This document shows, one piece after another, positions 62,211-62,273 of a DNA stretch of 62,273 bases (positions within the stretch are counted from its first letter, which is position 1; each line of letters opens with the position of its first letter). Source of the DNA: an uncultured Sphingomonadaceae bacterium (GTDB lineage Bacteria; Pseudomonadota; Alphaproteobacteria; Sphingomonadales; Sphingomonadaceae); assembly GCA_902806235.1 (NCBI GenBank), contig CADCVW010000054.1:1-62273 (forward strand), given 5' to 3'. The notes under the pieces are model-generated. The model was given only the letters and a program-made list of their open reading frames with translations. It was not told the DNA's origin and searched no databases. The position numbers and the translations under genes were made by a program.

Positions 62211-62273
62211 CTACGTGGCTCCATCGAACTGGATAAGGTCGGCCCAATTAATGACGTGCTCGGCCGTGTGGAG
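62211..62273 (-). CDS. possible 3' end of a gene running out of the window
   Basis: On the minus strand the last 63 bases are an open frame, HTAEHVINWADLIQFDGAT, closed by TAG at 62213-62211. Composition is protein-like and less G+C-rich than its neighbours, but 20 codons are too few for a family call. The space 62114-62210 shows no other structure apart from a TCCGCTTTCCACTCATTG motif similar to sphingomonad intergenic DNA. Confidence 0.3.
   Translation of the reverse strand, partial: LHTAEHVINWADLIQFDGAT

Overview
The window is very G+C-rich, densely packed chromosomal DNA from a Gram-negative, aerobic alphaproteobacterium. The gene content fits Sphingomonadales best: DevABC-like export genes with a NodT-type outer-membrane factor, acyl-CoA catabolism, DUF2243, and dispersed palindromes containing CCCTGAGCTTGTCGAAGGGC or CCCTCTCCCCTTCAGGGG. 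No rRNA, tRNA, CRISPR array or complete insertion sequence was seen. Assignment to the order is inference from gene content and repeats.

Layout. (1) 2-754: end of a DUF2243 membrane protein. (2) 1313-7047: a somewhat less G+C-rich block for a lipid-carrier-linked sugar: DegT/WecE aminotransferase, small SMR-like membrane protein, methyltransferase, polyprenyl-phosphate glycosyltransferase, WbqC protein and a convergent GT-C-like integral membrane transferase. Its part list resembles the Arn (aminoarabinose) route. (3) 7542-14994: a run of enzymes acting on C-N or ester bonds: ABM-fold monooxygenase, nitrilase, SxxK serine hydrolase, class V PLP enzyme, amidohydrolase and penicillin-acylase-type hydrolase. 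(4) 15381-19353: fatty acid desaturase and a translationally coupled DUF2868/DUF3482 membrane-GTPase pair of unknown function. (5) 19422-33320: a surface-glycan block with three sulfotransferases, four glycosyltransferases, an ABC exporter, an acyltransferase-3/SGNH protein and a large secreted RTX repeat protein followed by a decayed RTX fragment.

(6) 33529-34355: a diguanylate cyclase gene broken by a frame-shifting deletion. (7) 34576-43141: GMC oxidoreductase, an aldehyde dehydrogenase coupled to a TetR regulator and, divergently, a four-gene ABC/HlyD/NodT exporter; two inverted repeats in the divergent promoter are probable TetR operators. (8) 43248-48471: a four-gene operon with topoisomerase IB, SLC13-type permease, Na+/H+ antiporter and an unknown protein. 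(9) 48563-52805: TerB-like protein, CBS protein, response regulator and a hybrid kinase whose last receiver lacks the phospho-acceptor aspartate. (10) 52852-62113: acyl-CoA catabolism (thioesterase, two acyl-CoA dehydrogenases, an embedded amidase, a bifunctional hydratase/dehydrogenase) with a divergent acyl-CoA ligase and a DUF924 protein.

Three families of short dispersed repeats occupy intergenic spaces, mostly at gene ends. One, about 105 bp, occurs twice (7242 and 15113) with about 69 % ungapped identity and a partly compensated hairpin. The best candidates for something undescribed are the Arn-like block, the sulfotransferase/RTX surface block and the DUF2868/DUF3482 pair.
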